A DNA stretch of 64,000 bases from Streptomyces bacillaris. Its GTDB lineage: Bacteria > Actinomycetota > Actinomycetes > Streptomycetales > Streptomycetaceae. Made by a program: the position numbers and the translations under genes. The notes beneath the pieces are model-generated. The model worked only from the letters and a program-made list of their open reading frames with translations. It was not told the origin of the DNA and ran no database searches. Below are positions 34,837 to 43,287 of the stretch, piece by piece (the first letter of the stretch is position 1; each line of letters opens with the position of its first letter). Location of the stretch: contig NZ_CP029378.1 of NCBI RefSeq assembly GCF_003268675.1, forward strand, positions 7,688,001-7,752,000. The letters run 5' to 3'.

Positions 34837-35793
34837 TCAGGTCCGGTCCCGGCCCGCCCCGCCGCCGAGGTCGACCCGCCCCGCCCGGCCGACCGCCTCG
34901 GTCCGCCCCGCGTCCGCGCCCCAGCTCGCCAGCAGGCGCAGCGCCTGGGCCGACTCGGAGCCGGGCTCCGCGTGGTAGGTGACCAGATACTGTTCCGGGT
35001 CGTCCGGCAGGTGCAGGGTCTCGTAGGAGAGGGCCATGTCCCCGACGAGCGGATGCCGCAGCAGCTTGACGCCGTGGCCCTTCTCCTTGACGTTGTGCGT
35101 GGCCCACAGCCGCCTGAACTCGTCGTTCTTGACGGAGAGTTCACCCACCAGCGCGGAGAGCTGCGGATCGTCCGGGTGGCACCCCGCGTACATGCGCAGA
35201 TAGCTGACCATGTCCGAGGCCTTGGTGTCCCACTCCACGAACAGGTCCCGGTAGGCGGGGGAGAGGAACACGAGCCGCGCCCAGTTGCGCTCCTCGGGCG
35301 GCAGCGCGCCCCAGTCACCGAACACCGCCGCCGCCATCGGGTTCCACGCCAGGATGTCGGAGCGCGCCCCGCTCACGTACGCGGGAACGCCCTCCAGGCT
35401 CTCCAGGAGATAGAGCAGCCCGGTCCGCACCCGCTGCACCCGGGCCGGACGGCGCTTCTTCTTGTGCTGCCCGGGCTTGGCCAGATGGGTCAGATGCGCG
35501 TGCTCGGCGTCGCTGAGCCGCAGCGCCCGGGCGATCGCGTCGAGCACCTCGGCCGACACATTGCGCCCGTTGCCCTGTTCCAGCCGGGTGTAGTACGCCA
35601 CGGAGACCCCGGCCAGCTGCGCCAGCTCCTCCCGCCGCAGCCCCGGCACCCGGCGGGCCCGCCCGAACTCCGGCAGCCCCACGTCCTGCGGCCGGAGCCG
35701 GGCCCGCCGGGTGCGCAGGAACTCGCTGAGTTCGGCGCGCCGGTCGAGCGGCTCGGGGGCGGAGGTGCCGGGCTGATCGTCCATGGCCCCCAT
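34837..35793 (-). CDS. XRE-family regulator with MmyB-like ligand domain
   Basis: About 318 residues (ATG 35793 or 35784). Helix-turn-helix LSEFLRTRRARLRPQDVGLPE, VPGLRREELAQLAGVSVAYYTRLEQGNGRNVSAEVLDAIARAL, then the MmyB-like PAS-type domain (VPAYVSGARSDILAWNPMAAAVFGDW; HPLVGDMALSYETLHLPDDPEQYLVTYHAEPGSES). Many MmyB-type regulators bind fatty acids and control a neighbouring oxidoreductase. Here the divergent neighbour is an alcohol dehydrogenase. Confidence 0.9.
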   Translation of the reverse strand: MGAMDDQPGTSAPEPLDRRAELSEFLRTRRARLRPQDVGLPEFGRARRVPGLRREELAQLAGVSVAYYTRLEQGNGRNVSAEVLDAIARALRLSDAEHAHLTHLAKPGQHKKKRRPARVQRVRTGLLYLLESLEGVPAYVSGARSDILAWNPMAAAVFGDWGALPPEERNWARLVFLSPAYRDLFVEWDTKASDMVSYLRMYAGCHPDDPQLSALVGELSVKNDEFRRLWATHNVKEKGHGVKLLRHPLVGDMALSYETLHLPDDPEQYLVTYHAEPGSESAQALRLLASWGADAGRTEAVGRAGRVDLGGGAGRDRT

Positions 35794-35937
35794 TATTCCT
35801 GGTCGTACGCACAGGAGCCTGTCCCTGCCAGTAGTAGGACCGGCGGACGTAGGCAAGACGGTGACCTGGGTAAACACTGCCGGTCCCGTGATGCTGGATG
35901 ACGTTCCTACCGCATCACCCAGAGGAGAACCTCCGGC

Positions 35938-36978
35938 ATGACCACCGTTGCCGCCTACGCCGCTCCCCGTGCCAAGGCCCCGCTGGAGCGCACCACGATC
36001 GAGCGCCGCCCGGTGGGCGAGTTCGACGTCCTCATCGAGATCAAGTTCGCGGGCATCTGCCACTCCGACATCCACCAGGCCCGCGACGGCTGGGGCGAGG
36101 GCATCTTCCCGATGGTGCCCGGCCACGAGATCGCCGGCATCGTCACCGAGGCCGGCCCCGGCGTCACCCGCTTCCAGGCCGGCGACCGCGTCGGCGTCGG
36201 CTGCATGGTCGACTCCTGCGGACAGTGCGACGCCTGCCGCATGGGCCGCGAACAGCACTGCGCCGAGGGGAACACCCAGACGTACAACGCCCTCGACCGC
36301 AGCGGCGAGCCGACGTACGGGGGCTACTCGACGCACATCGTCGTCCGTGAGAGCTTCGTCGTCTCCATCCCCGAGGGCATCGCCCTGGACGAGGCCGCGC
36401 CGCTGCTCTGCGCGGGCATCACCACGTACTCCCCGCTCCGCCGCTGGGGCGCCGGTCCCGGCAAGAAGGTCGCCGTCATCGGCCTCGGCGGTCTCGGCCA
36501 CATGGCCGTCAAGATCGCGCACACCCTCGGCGCCGAGGTCACGGTCCTCTCCCAGTCCCTGCGGAAGAAGGACGACGGGCTCAAGCTGGGCGCCGACCAC
36601 TACTACGCGACCAGCGACCCGAAGACCTTCGAGGAACTGGCCGGAACCTTCGACATCATCCTCTCCACGGTCTCCGCCCCGCTGGACTTCGGCGCCTACC
36701 TCGCCCTGCTGCGCACGGACGGCACCCTCGTCAACGTGGGCGCGCCCGAGGAGCCGGTCTCGCTCAACCTCTTCTCGCTGATCGGCGGCAACAAGTCGCT
36801 GGCGGGCTCGGCGATCGGCGGCATCGCGGAGACGCAGGAGATGCTCGACTTCTGCGCCGTGCACGGCCTCGGCGCCGAGATCGAGGTGATCGGCGCGGAC
36901 CAGGTCAACGAGGCGTACGAGCGCGTTCTCGCCAGTGACGTCCGCTACCGCTTCGTGATCGACACGGCGACCATCTGA
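35938..36978 (+). CDS. Zinc-dependent NAD(P) alcohol dehydrogenase
   Basis: 346 residues, MDR family close to YahK/AdhC. Catalytic zinc ligands Cys41 (GICHSD) and His63 (PGHE); structural zinc Cys94, Cys97, Cys100, Cys108. Cofactor loop VIGLGGLGHMAV. It probably reduces aldehydes with NADPH. GAGGAG precedes the ATG. Divergent from the XRE-MmyB gene across 144 bp, the likely shared regulatory region. Confidence 0.92.
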   Translation: MTTVAAYAAPRAKAPLERTTIERRPVGEFDVLIEIKFAGICHSDIHQARDGWGEGIFPMVPGHEIAGIVTEAGPGVTRFQAGDRVGVGCMVDSCGQCDACRMGREQHCAEGNTQTYNALDRSGEPTYGGYSTHIVVRESFVVSIPEGIALDEAAPLLCAGITTYSPLRRWGAGPGKKVAVIGLGGLGHMAVKIAHTLGAEVTVLSQSLRKKDDGLKLGADHYYATSDPKTFEELAGTFDIILSTVSAPLDFGAYLALLRTDGTLVNVGAPEEPVSLNLFSLIGGNKSLAGSAIGGIAETQEMLDFCAVHGLGAEIEVIGADQVNEAYERVLASDVRYRFVIDTATI

Positions 36979-36990
36979 CCGGTCCGGCAG

Positions 36991-37073
36991 CCGTACGCGG
37001 GTGCGCTGTCCAGGGTTCCCGCGTACGGATGCGGGTGTGCCCCGGGCTCTGCGAGGGCCCGGGGCACACCCGC
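36991..37073. terminator. Two tandem hairpins between convergent genes
   Basis: CCGTACGCGGG pairs with CCCGCGTACGG (36991-37001 with 37018-37028), and a perfect 17-bp stem follows (37031-37047 with 37057-37073). They sit between the dehydrogenase and the minus-strand ArsR-like gene and should stop transcription from both sides. Confidence 0.75.
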
Positions 37074-37077
37074 ACGC

Positions 37078-37431
37078 TCAGGCGCCGGGGGCGGTCCGCC
37101 GCGCCGCCTCCAGGACGGCCGCCAGCAGGCCCGGGAATCGTGCCTCCAGATCGGCCTCCCGCAGCCGGCTCAGGCGGGAGGTCCCCTCGTAGTGCTGGTG
37201 GATGACGCCCGCCTCGCGCAGCACCTTGAAGTGGTGGGTGGTGGTCGACTTGCTCACCGGGAGGTCGAACGCGACGCACGCCATGTCCGGGTGTCCGTCC
37301 GCCAGCCCCCGGACGATCCGCAGCCGGACGGGATCGGCCAGCGCCCGCAGCACACCCTCCAGGCCGATCTCCGCCACGGACGGATGGGCGAGCGGGCGCC
37401 CGGACGTGACCGCGGGTTCGGTGGGGGACAT
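37078..37431 (-). CDS. ArsR-family helix-turn-helix regulator
   Basis: 117 residues from ATG 37431 with GAGGAGG upstream. Winged helix: EGVLRALADPVRLRIVRGLADG, CVAFDLPVSKSTTTHHFKVLREAGVIHQ. The single Cys of this segment and absence of a CxC pair argue against classic metal sensing. It is divergent from an Old Yellow Enzyme gene and its promoter carries a perfect palindrome, so autoregulation plus control of the enzyme is likely. Confidence 0.88.
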   Translation of the reverse strand: MSPTEPAVTSGRPLAHPSVAEIGLEGVLRALADPVRLRIVRGLADGHPDMACVAFDLPVSKSTTTHHFKVLREAGVIHQHYEGTSRLSRLREADLEARFPGLLAAVLEAARRTAPGA

Positions 37432-37460
37432 GGAGCCTCCTCGAGGTCCGACGGATCCTG

Positions 37461-37493
37461 AAAGTACGACAATCATCGTAGTTTGACAACTAC
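37461..37493 (-). promoter_or_regulatory. ArsR-gene promoter with overlapping palindromic operator
   Basis: Minus-strand promoter TTGTCA (37489-37484), 17-bp spacer, TACTTT (37466-37461). The perfect dyad GTAGTT-TGAC-AACTAC (37478-37493) covers its -35. TTGACA (37483-37488) also occurs on the plus strand towards the oxidoreductase gene, so one site could control both. Confidence 0.68.
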
Positions 37494-37586
37494 CGTACTA
37501 CGAGGATTTCGTACGGGGCATGGCGCCGCCGCCCCTCCTGGCCGGCAGGGCGCCCGGCCCCGCGCCCGACCCCGAGGAGACATCCC

Positions 37587-38705
37587 GTGAGTGCCCTGTT
37601 CACGCCCCTGACCCTGCGGTCCCTGGAGATCCCCAACCGCGTGTGGATGTCCCCGATGTGCATGTACTCGGCGGCCGCCGAGGGGCCCGAGGCCGGGGCG
37701 CCGACCGACTTCCACCTCACCCATCTGGCCGCCCGCGCCGCCGGGGGCGCGGGCCTCGTGATGGCCGAGGCCACCGGCGTACGCCCGGACGGCCGGATCA
37801 CCCCCTGGGACCTGGGCCTGTGGAACGACCGCCAGCAGGATGCCTTCGCCCGCATCGCCGCAGCGATCACCTCCCACGGAACGGTCCCCGGCATCCAGAT
37901 CGCCCACGCCGGGCGCAAGGCCTCCACCGAACGGCCCTGGATCGGCGACGGCCCCGTCCCCGGGAGCGCGGGCGGCTGGGGCGCCGTCGCCCCCAGCCCC
38001 GTCGTCTTCGACGGCCTGCCCGTCCCGCACGAGCTGACCGGGGACGAGATCCAGCAGCTGGTAGGGGACTTCGCCGCGACCGCCGAACGCGCCCTCGCCG
38101 CCGGATTCCGCGTCATCGAGATCCACGGCGCCCACGGCTACCTCATCAACTCCTTCCTCTCCCCGGCCGCCAACCACCGCACCGACACCTACGGCGGCAG
38201 CTGGGAGAACCGGGTGCGCTTCCCGCTCCAGGTGGTCGACGCCGTCCGCGCGGTCTGGCCCGACGACCTCCCCGTCCTCTTCCGCACCTCCGCCACCGAC
38301 TGGCTGACCGAGAACCCCGAGGACCCGCGCGAGGGCTGGACCGGCGACGACACCGTCCGCCTCGCCAAGGAGCTGACCGCCCACGGCGTCGACCTCCTCG
38401 ACGTCTCCTCCGGCGGCCTTGTCCCCGACGCCCGGATCACCGCCCGCCCCGGCTACCAGGTGCCCTTCGCCGAACAGGTCCGGCAGGCCACCGGAACCCC
38501 CACCTCCGCCGTGGGCCTGATCCTGGAGCCCGCCCAGGCCGAGGAGATCGTCGCCTCCGGGCAGGCCGACGCCGTCATGCTCGGCCGCCAGCTGCTGCGC
38601 GACCCGCACTGGGCCCACCACGCCGCCGCCGCCCTCGGCGCGGAGCCCCGCTGGCCCGCCCCGTACGGCTACGCGGTGGCCCGCCGCCTCACCGCCAAGT
38701 CCTGA
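37587..38705 (+). CDS. Old Yellow Enzyme family NADH:flavin oxidoreductase (YqjM type)
   Basis: 372 residues from GTG 37587 (GAGGAGA upstream). YqjM-class motif MSPMCMYSAA with redox-tuning Cys25, FMN and substrate His pair in IEIHGAHGYLINSF, and SPAANHRTDTYGGSWENRVRF. It reduces activated C=C bonds of enones or electrophiles with NAD(P)H. Pairing with an ArsR regulator suggests induction by reactive electrophiles. Confidence 0.93.
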   Translation: MSALFTPLTLRSLEIPNRVWMSPMCMYSAAAEGPEAGAPTDFHLTHLAARAAGGAGLVMAEATGVRPDGRITPWDLGLWNDRQQDAFARIAAAITSHGTVPGIQIAHAGRKASTERPWIGDGPVPGSAGGWGAVAPSPVVFDGLPVPHELTGDEIQQLVGDFAATAERALAAGFRVIEIHGAHGYLINSFLSPAANHRTDTYGGSWENRVRFPLQVVDAVRAVWPDDLPVLFRTSATDWLTENPEDPREGWTGDDTVRLAKELTAHGVDLLDVSSGGLVPDARITARPGYQVPFAEQVRQATGTPTSAVGLILEPAQAEEIVASGQADAVMLGRQLLRDPHWAHHAAAALGAEPRWPAPYGYAVARRLTAKS

Positions 38706-38736
38706 CACCGGGCGGACGGCCCCGCGCGGGCCGACA

Positions 38737-40131
38737 ATGGCGGATGTGCTCCCCACCGGGCAGGAGAGGGCGACCATCGTCCGCCGGGCCGTCCGGGTCG
38801 CCGTCGCGGCGGGCGCCGGGTTCTACCCGCTGCTGTACGGCGCCGGACTCCCGGTCATGGCGCTGTACGCCCTCTTCGCCCCCATCGCCGTCGGCCTGCT
38901 CTCGCCCATCCCCGGCTCCGGCCGCCAGCGCGCCTCCGTCATGGTGCGCGCGCTCCCCCCGGCCCTGGCCCTGGCGACCCTGGGCACCCTGCTCGCGGTC
39001 GACACCTGGGCGGCTGTGGGCGGCATGCTCGTCGTCGGCTTCCTGCTGGCGTTCGCCGCCGTCGGCGGCCCCCGCCCCGCAGGCGTCGGACCAGGCCTCC
39101 AGCTCTTCTACATCCTCGCCTGCTTCCCGCCGTACGCCCCCGACACGCTCGGCCAGCGGCTGTCCGGCCTGACCATCGGCATCCTGCTCCTCACGGCCCT
39201 CGAACTCCTGCTGCCCGACCCGCCCGCCACCCCCTACCGGGAACGCATCGCCCGCGCCCTCGACGAGGCGGCCCGCGGGACCGCCCCCGGCGGCGTACCA
39301 CCGGAACGGCTGCGCGAGGTCGGGGCCCGGCTGCGGCTGTCGGCCGTACCACCGGCGGAACGCCCGGCCGGGGCGGGGCGCAGGGACCGCGCCCTCGAAC
39401 AGAGCGGCCGCGCGGTCCGCCGCCTCCTGGACCAGCTGGCCACCCTCGCCGAGACCTCACCGACCGGCATCGACCCCGCATCCGCCGCCTCGGGCCCAGC
39501 CACCGCCGCCCGTCCCGCCGACGGTTCCCGCCCGCCCGGCGGCGCCGGGACCAAGGGCATGCCCCGCGCCCGCCGCGAGGAACAGATCCTCGCCGCCGCC
39601 ATGGACGAGTTCGGCCGCCACGGCCACGCATCGGCGTCGATGGCCGAGATCGCCCGCCGCGTCGGGGTCACCAAGCCGATGCTGTACACCTACTTCGGCT
39701 CCAAGGACGGGCTCTACCTCGCCTGCCTGGAACGCGTCGCGCCCCGGCTCTTCACCGCGATCGAGGAGGCGATGGCACCGGAGCGGCCCGCGGCGGAAAC
39801 CCCGTACCGCGTGCTGAGCGCCGTCTTCGGCGTCCTGGAGGGGCAGCGGGGCGCCTGGTTCGTGCTGTACGACCGGACACTGAGGCCCGGCACCGACCTG
39901 CACACCGCCGCACACCGGCACCGCCGGACCATCGACGAACTCGCCGCCTCCGGCACGGCGGACCTCCTGCGCGGCCACGGCAACGACGACCCGCTGGACG
40001 CCGACGCGCTGAAGCACGTGTGGACCGGAACGGTCGGCGCGCTGGTCGGCTGGTGGACCTCGCACCCGGACGAGTCGGCCGCGGACATGGCCGCGCGCTG
40101 CGCCCGGCTGCTGACGGCGATCCGCGGCTGA
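38737..40131 (+). CDS. Fusion: half FUSC membrane protein joined to a TetR regulator
   Basis: 464 residues in one uninterrupted frame. Residues 1-165: five or six hydrophobic helices of the FUSC/aromatic-acid-exporter family (RAVRVAVAAGAGFYPLLYGAG, ILACFPPYAPDTLGQRL, LLPDPPATPYRERIARALDEA). Residues 165-235: the coiled stalk as in FUSC proteins. Then a Pro/Ala/Gly linker and from Met275 a complete TetR regulator (MPRARREEQILAAAMDEFG, GVTKPMLYTYFGSKDGLYLACLERV). Normal FUSC exporters are about 700 residues, so the second half is missing. ATG 39559 with a weak AAGGG could start the TetR part separately. Confidence 0.8.
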   Translation: MADVLPTGQERATIVRRAVRVAVAAGAGFYPLLYGAGLPVMALYALFAPIAVGLLSPIPGSGRQRASVMVRALPPALALATLGTLLAVDTWAAVGGMLVVGFLLAFAAVGGPRPAGVGPGLQLFYILACFPPYAPDTLGQRLSGLTIGILLLTALELLLPDPPATPYRERIARALDEAARGTAPGGVPPERLREVGARLRLSAVPPAERPAGAGRRDRALEQSGRAVRRLLDQLATLAETSPTGIDPASAASGPATAARPADGSRPPGGAGTKGMPRARREEQILAAAMDEFGRHGHASASMAEIARRVGVTKPMLYTYFGSKDGLYLACLERVAPRLFTAIEEAMAPERPAAETPYRVLSAVFGVLEGQRGAWFVLYDRTLRPGTDLHTAAHRHRRTIDELAASGTADLLRGHGNDDPLDADALKHVWTGTVGALVGWWTSHPDESAADMAARCARLLTAIRG

Positions 40132-40168
40132 GCCGTCCGCGGACGGCATGGAGCAGAGGGCATGGAGC

Positions 40169-40194
40169 GGGCCCCGCCGGATGCGGCGGGGCCC
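40169..40194. terminator. Hairpin between convergent FUSC-TetR and GH30 genes
   Basis: GGGCCCCGCCG and CGGCGGGGCCC form a perfect 11-bp stem with a 4-nt loop, between the stops at 40131 and 40209. Confidence 0.7.
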
Positions 40195-40208
40195 TGGGGA
40201 AGGCACGG

Positions 40209-42107
40209 TCAGCCGGTCAGCGCGAACGACTGGGCGGCGGACCCGCTGCACGGCTGCTGGGAGAGCCGCGCCCCGTCGGCGGTGGAGGAGTCGTCGACGG
40301 TGAGGCACTTGCCGCTGTGCCGGGCGACGAAGCGGTACCGGCCGCTCGTGGCCAGGGCCTCCGGCCGCCACTGCTGGTTGGTGGAGCCGACGTAGGACCA
40401 CAGATGGACCCGGGTGCCGTCGCCGGTCGCCCCGGCCCCGCCGTCCACGTCCCAGACCTTGCCGTTGTGCCGGTTCACCACCTGGTAGTGGCCACCGCTC
40501 GTCGGCCGGAACTGCCAGCCCTGGTTGGCCCCGGTGCCGCACGCCCACTGCTGGAGCGCGGTGCCGTCCCCCGTACCCCAGTCGGCGGCATCCAGGCAGG
40601 CCCCGCTGTTGGTGTTCTGGACCCGGTACCAGGCGGCCGGGTCGATGGAGCCGGCCGGAGGCTCGCCCGTACCGCCGTCCCCGCTCCAGGTGAAGGTGGC
40701 GACTGCCCCGGCGGGCAGGGTGTACGCCAGGGACCTCCCGTTGTCCGTCAGGGAGAACCGCTGAGCACCGGAAGCCGTGTTGACGACGACGGCCGCACGG
40801 GTCCCGTCCGGGTTCTGGAACGCCACGTTCTGCACACCCCCGGCACCCTGGCTGGTGGAGCCGATCCGGGACGCGCCGGGCCTGATGAACTTGGTGACGT
40901 GCCCCAGGACGTAGAACTCCGCGTTCCGGTTCACCTGCCCGTCCGCGATCTCGACGATGCCGTTGCACCGGTTGCCGCAGTGCCCTTGGTGGGGGCCGCC
41001 GTTCCGGTCCAGGGCCAGGTTCCAGTTGATGACCGTCTCGCCGCCGTTGCGCATGTTCTGGACGACGAGGTTCTCCGCGTGCCACCTGAGGGTGTCACCG
41101 AAGGTCGTGGCGGGGTTCGCGCTGTCGGTGCCGGAGCACTCGGTGAAGAAGACCCGCTTCCCCGCGCTCACGATCTGCTGCTGCGCCGACGGGGCTCCGC
41201 CGTAGCAGTGGAAGGCCGCGCCGATGACGCGCTGGATGCCGCCCGTCCGGGCGAAGACGTCCAGCGGATAGTTCGGATGGTCCCAGTTGTGGTCGTACGC
41301 CAGGAGGTTGGTCGGCAGGTTCGCGGCGGTGAGCGCACGGTCCAGCACCCGGAAGAAGTCCGCCTGCTGAGCGGCGGTCATGCTCATCGACGGGTAACTG
41401 GTCGCGAACTCCGGCTCGTTCTGCGCGGTGAGGTCGGTGAGGGTGATCCCCTCCTGCCCGTATGCCCTGATCGCCTTCACCAGATAGTCGGCGTACGCCT
41501 GGTGGTGCTCGGTCCGCAGACTGCCCCCGTTGAGGGAGTTGTTCGTCTTCATCCAGGCCGGGGGAGACCACGGGGAGCCCATGAACCGGATGGCCGGGTT
41601 GATCGCGGTGGCCTGCTTCAGGACCGGGATGATCCGCGCCCGGTCCCGGTCGATGGAGAAGGAACCCCGGGTGTCCTCGTAGGTGTACGCGTCGGAGTTC
41701 GCGTCGAAGTCGGTGCTGCCCAGCGGCTGCCGCAGATAGTTGAGCCCGATGCCGTCCCCCTCCGCGGAGAAGAGCGACCGCAGCAGCGTGGTGCGCTGCG
41801 CCTGGGGAAGGCCCTGGACGAGCTGGGCGGAGGCGCCGGTCACGGAGGCGCCCGCACCGGTGAACCTCTGGCCCTTGCTGCCCGCGTCGATACGGATGTC
41901 GACGCCCTGCGGGGTGCCGTTGAACGGAACGTTCCCTTCGGCGGCGAGCCTCTTGCCGCCGTCGGCGGTGGTGACCCAGACCTGTGCGACCGGGTCGGCG
42001 GCCCGGGCGGTGGTGACGGTGGCGTCGGCGCCGAGCCCGGTGAGGGCCAGGGCGAGTGCGGCGACGGCCGCGCGTGCTCTCGGACGTGGGGGACGGGGGT
42101 GGGACAT
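40209..42107 (-). CDS. Secreted GH30 glycosidase with ricin-type CBM13
   Basis: 632 residues from ATG 42107 (AGGAGA upstream). Signal peptide 1-37, GH30 barrel to about 490 with acid/base Glu231 (TAQNEPEF) and nucleophile Glu323 (FFTECSGT), then a ricin B lectin domain at about 505-632 with three repeats (NSGACLDAADWGTGDGTALQQW; HNGKVWDVDGG; HSGKCLTVDDS). GH30 enzymes cleave beta-1,6-glucan, glucosylceramide or xylan; the long INWNLALD motif favours the glucanase/glucosylceramidase branch. The lectin module would bind the polymer. Confidence 0.9.
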   Translation of the reverse strand: MSHPRPPRPRARAAVAALALALTGLGADATVTTARAADPVAQVWVTTADGGKRLAAEGNVPFNGTPQGVDIRIDAGSKGQRFTGAGASVTGASAQLVQGLPQAQRTTLLRSLFSAEGDGIGLNYLRQPLGSTDFDANSDAYTYEDTRGSFSIDRDRARIIPVLKQATAINPAIRFMGSPWSPPAWMKTNNSLNGGSLRTEHHQAYADYLVKAIRAYGQEGITLTDLTAQNEPEFATSYPSMSMTAAQQADFFRVLDRALTAANLPTNLLAYDHNWDHPNYPLDVFARTGGIQRVIGAAFHCYGGAPSAQQQIVSAGKRVFFTECSGTDSANPATTFGDTLRWHAENLVVQNMRNGGETVINWNLALDRNGGPHQGHCGNRCNGIVEIADGQVNRNAEFYVLGHVTKFIRPGASRIGSTSQGAGGVQNVAFQNPDGTRAAVVVNTASGAQRFSLTDNGRSLAYTLPAGAVATFTWSGDGGTGEPPAGSIDPAAWYRVQNTNSGACLDAADWGTGDGTALQQWACGTGANQGWQFRPTSGGHYQVVNRHNGKVWDVDGGAGATGDGTRVHLWSYVGSTNQQWRPEALATSGRYRFVARHSGKCLTVDDSSTADGARLSQQPCSGSAAQSFALTG

Positions 42108-42189
42108 GTGCGGCTCTCCTTCGGTCGGTACGCGTACGCATGAGGGGGCAACGACGTGAAGCGGAGGGGCAACGGCATGAAACCACACC

Positions 42190-42206
42190 CACTAAGTGGT
42201 TAGTAA
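42190..42206. promoter_or_regulatory. Candidate TetR operator between GH30 and its divergent regulator
   Basis: ACTAA-GTGG-TTAGT (42192-42205) is a perfect 5-bp dyad, overlapped by CCACTAAGTGG (42190-42200), itself palindromic. It lies in the 153-bp region between the GH30 and TetR starts, in a stretch with more A/T than its surroundings. Confidence 0.6.
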
Positions 42207-42260
42207 GTAGTAGGCGAACGGCTCCCGAAGAGCCGTCCGGGGCGGGCTTAAGCTGATCCG

Positions 42261-42923
42261 GTGAGCAACCAGTCAGTGGGCAGACCGGCACGCCGTCCCG
42301 CGCGGCCCCGTACGCCGCGCAGCCCCGAAGCCCAGCAGCGGCAGCAGGACATCCTGGCCATCGCCATGGACACCTTCGCCGCCCGCGGCTACAACAACGC
42401 CTCGCTGGCGGAGATCGCGGACCGTGTCGGCCTCACCCAGGCGGGCGTCCTGCACTACTTCCGCTCCAAGGCGCTGCTCCTGACCAGCGTCCTCGAACTC
42501 CGCGACCGGGCCGACATCGAACAGCTCGGCCCCGACCGCCCGCAGGGGCTGGAGTTCCTCCGTCACCTGGTGAACACCGCGCTCCGCAACGCCGAACGCG
42601 AAGGGATCGTGAGGCTGTACGCGGTCCTCTCGGCGGAGTCCGTCACCGACGACCACCCCGCCCAGGAGTACTTCCGCGACCGCTATGACGGCCTGCGGGC
42701 CTTCGTGGCCGACGCCCTGCACGAGGCATGCGACCTCCCCGCCGACCGGGCGGGCACCACCCGGGACGCGGCCAACGCCATCATCGCGGTCATGGACGGC
42801 CTCCAGGTCCAGTGGCTGCTGTCACCCGACTCCGTGGACATGGCCGCCTCGACGGACCTGGTGGTCACCTCCCTCCTCGCCACCCTGGCCCCCGAGTGCT
42901 TCGGCCCCCCTTCCCTCCGCTGA
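42261..42923 (+). CDS. TetR-family regulator
   Basis: 220 residues from GTG 42261. N-terminal Arg/Pro-rich tail, then helix-turn-helix QQDILAIAMDTFAARGYNNASLAEIADRVGLTQAGVLHYFRSKALLLTSVLELRD. The C-terminal part resembles the BetI-like TetR ligand domain. Divergent from the GH30 gene, so it is the probable repressor of that glycosidase, perhaps sensing a released sugar. Confidence 0.88.
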   Translation: MSNQSVGRPARRPARPRTPRSPEAQQRQQDILAIAMDTFAARGYNNASLAEIADRVGLTQAGVLHYFRSKALLLTSVLELRDRADIEQLGPDRPQGLEFLRHLVNTALRNAEREGIVRLYAVLSAESVTDDHPAQEYFRDRYDGLRAFVADALHEACDLPADRAGTTRDAANAIIAVMDGLQVQWLLSPDSVDMAASTDLVVTSLLATLAPECFGPPSLR

Positions 42924-42999
42924 CGGGCAGGGGCACGGGAAGAGGGTCGCCGCCCACCGGCGTATTGGGGCATTCCCCGGCCGCGCACGGTTAACTGGC

Positions 43000-43165
43000 C
43001 GTAGCATGCGAGGGCTTCGGTGATCCGGAGCGACAACTGAATGCGTGCGTGACTGGGGGAAGCCGGTGGGAATCCGGCGCTGACCTGCAACCGTGTGCGG
43101 CCGCTCGGGCCGCGAGTCGGACAGCCCGGCGCGTGACGCGTACCGCTTCCCCTGTCATGGTCTGC
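43000..43165 (+). promoter_or_regulatory. Cobalamin riboswitch
   Basis: The conserved core is clear: GACTGGGGGAAGCCGGTGGG then AATCCGGCGCTGACCTGC and AACCGTG (about 43050-43096), followed by GAGTCGGACAGCCCGGC (43114-43130). This is the B12-box arrangement of actinobacterial cobalamin riboswitches. The P1 ends are estimated. About 120 nt separate it from the start of the secreted DUF4430 gene, enough for an expression platform that closes when B12 is plentiful. Confidence 0.88.
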
Positions 43166-43287
43166 AGTGCGAAGCCCCGCGGCGGCGCCCCGCTGCGCGT
43201 ACGCCGTGCGACGCACGGACGGGACGCGCCGTGGACGGCAGTCCACGGCGCGGCACGGCAGGCCGCCCCGTACCGGAAGGCACGCCC

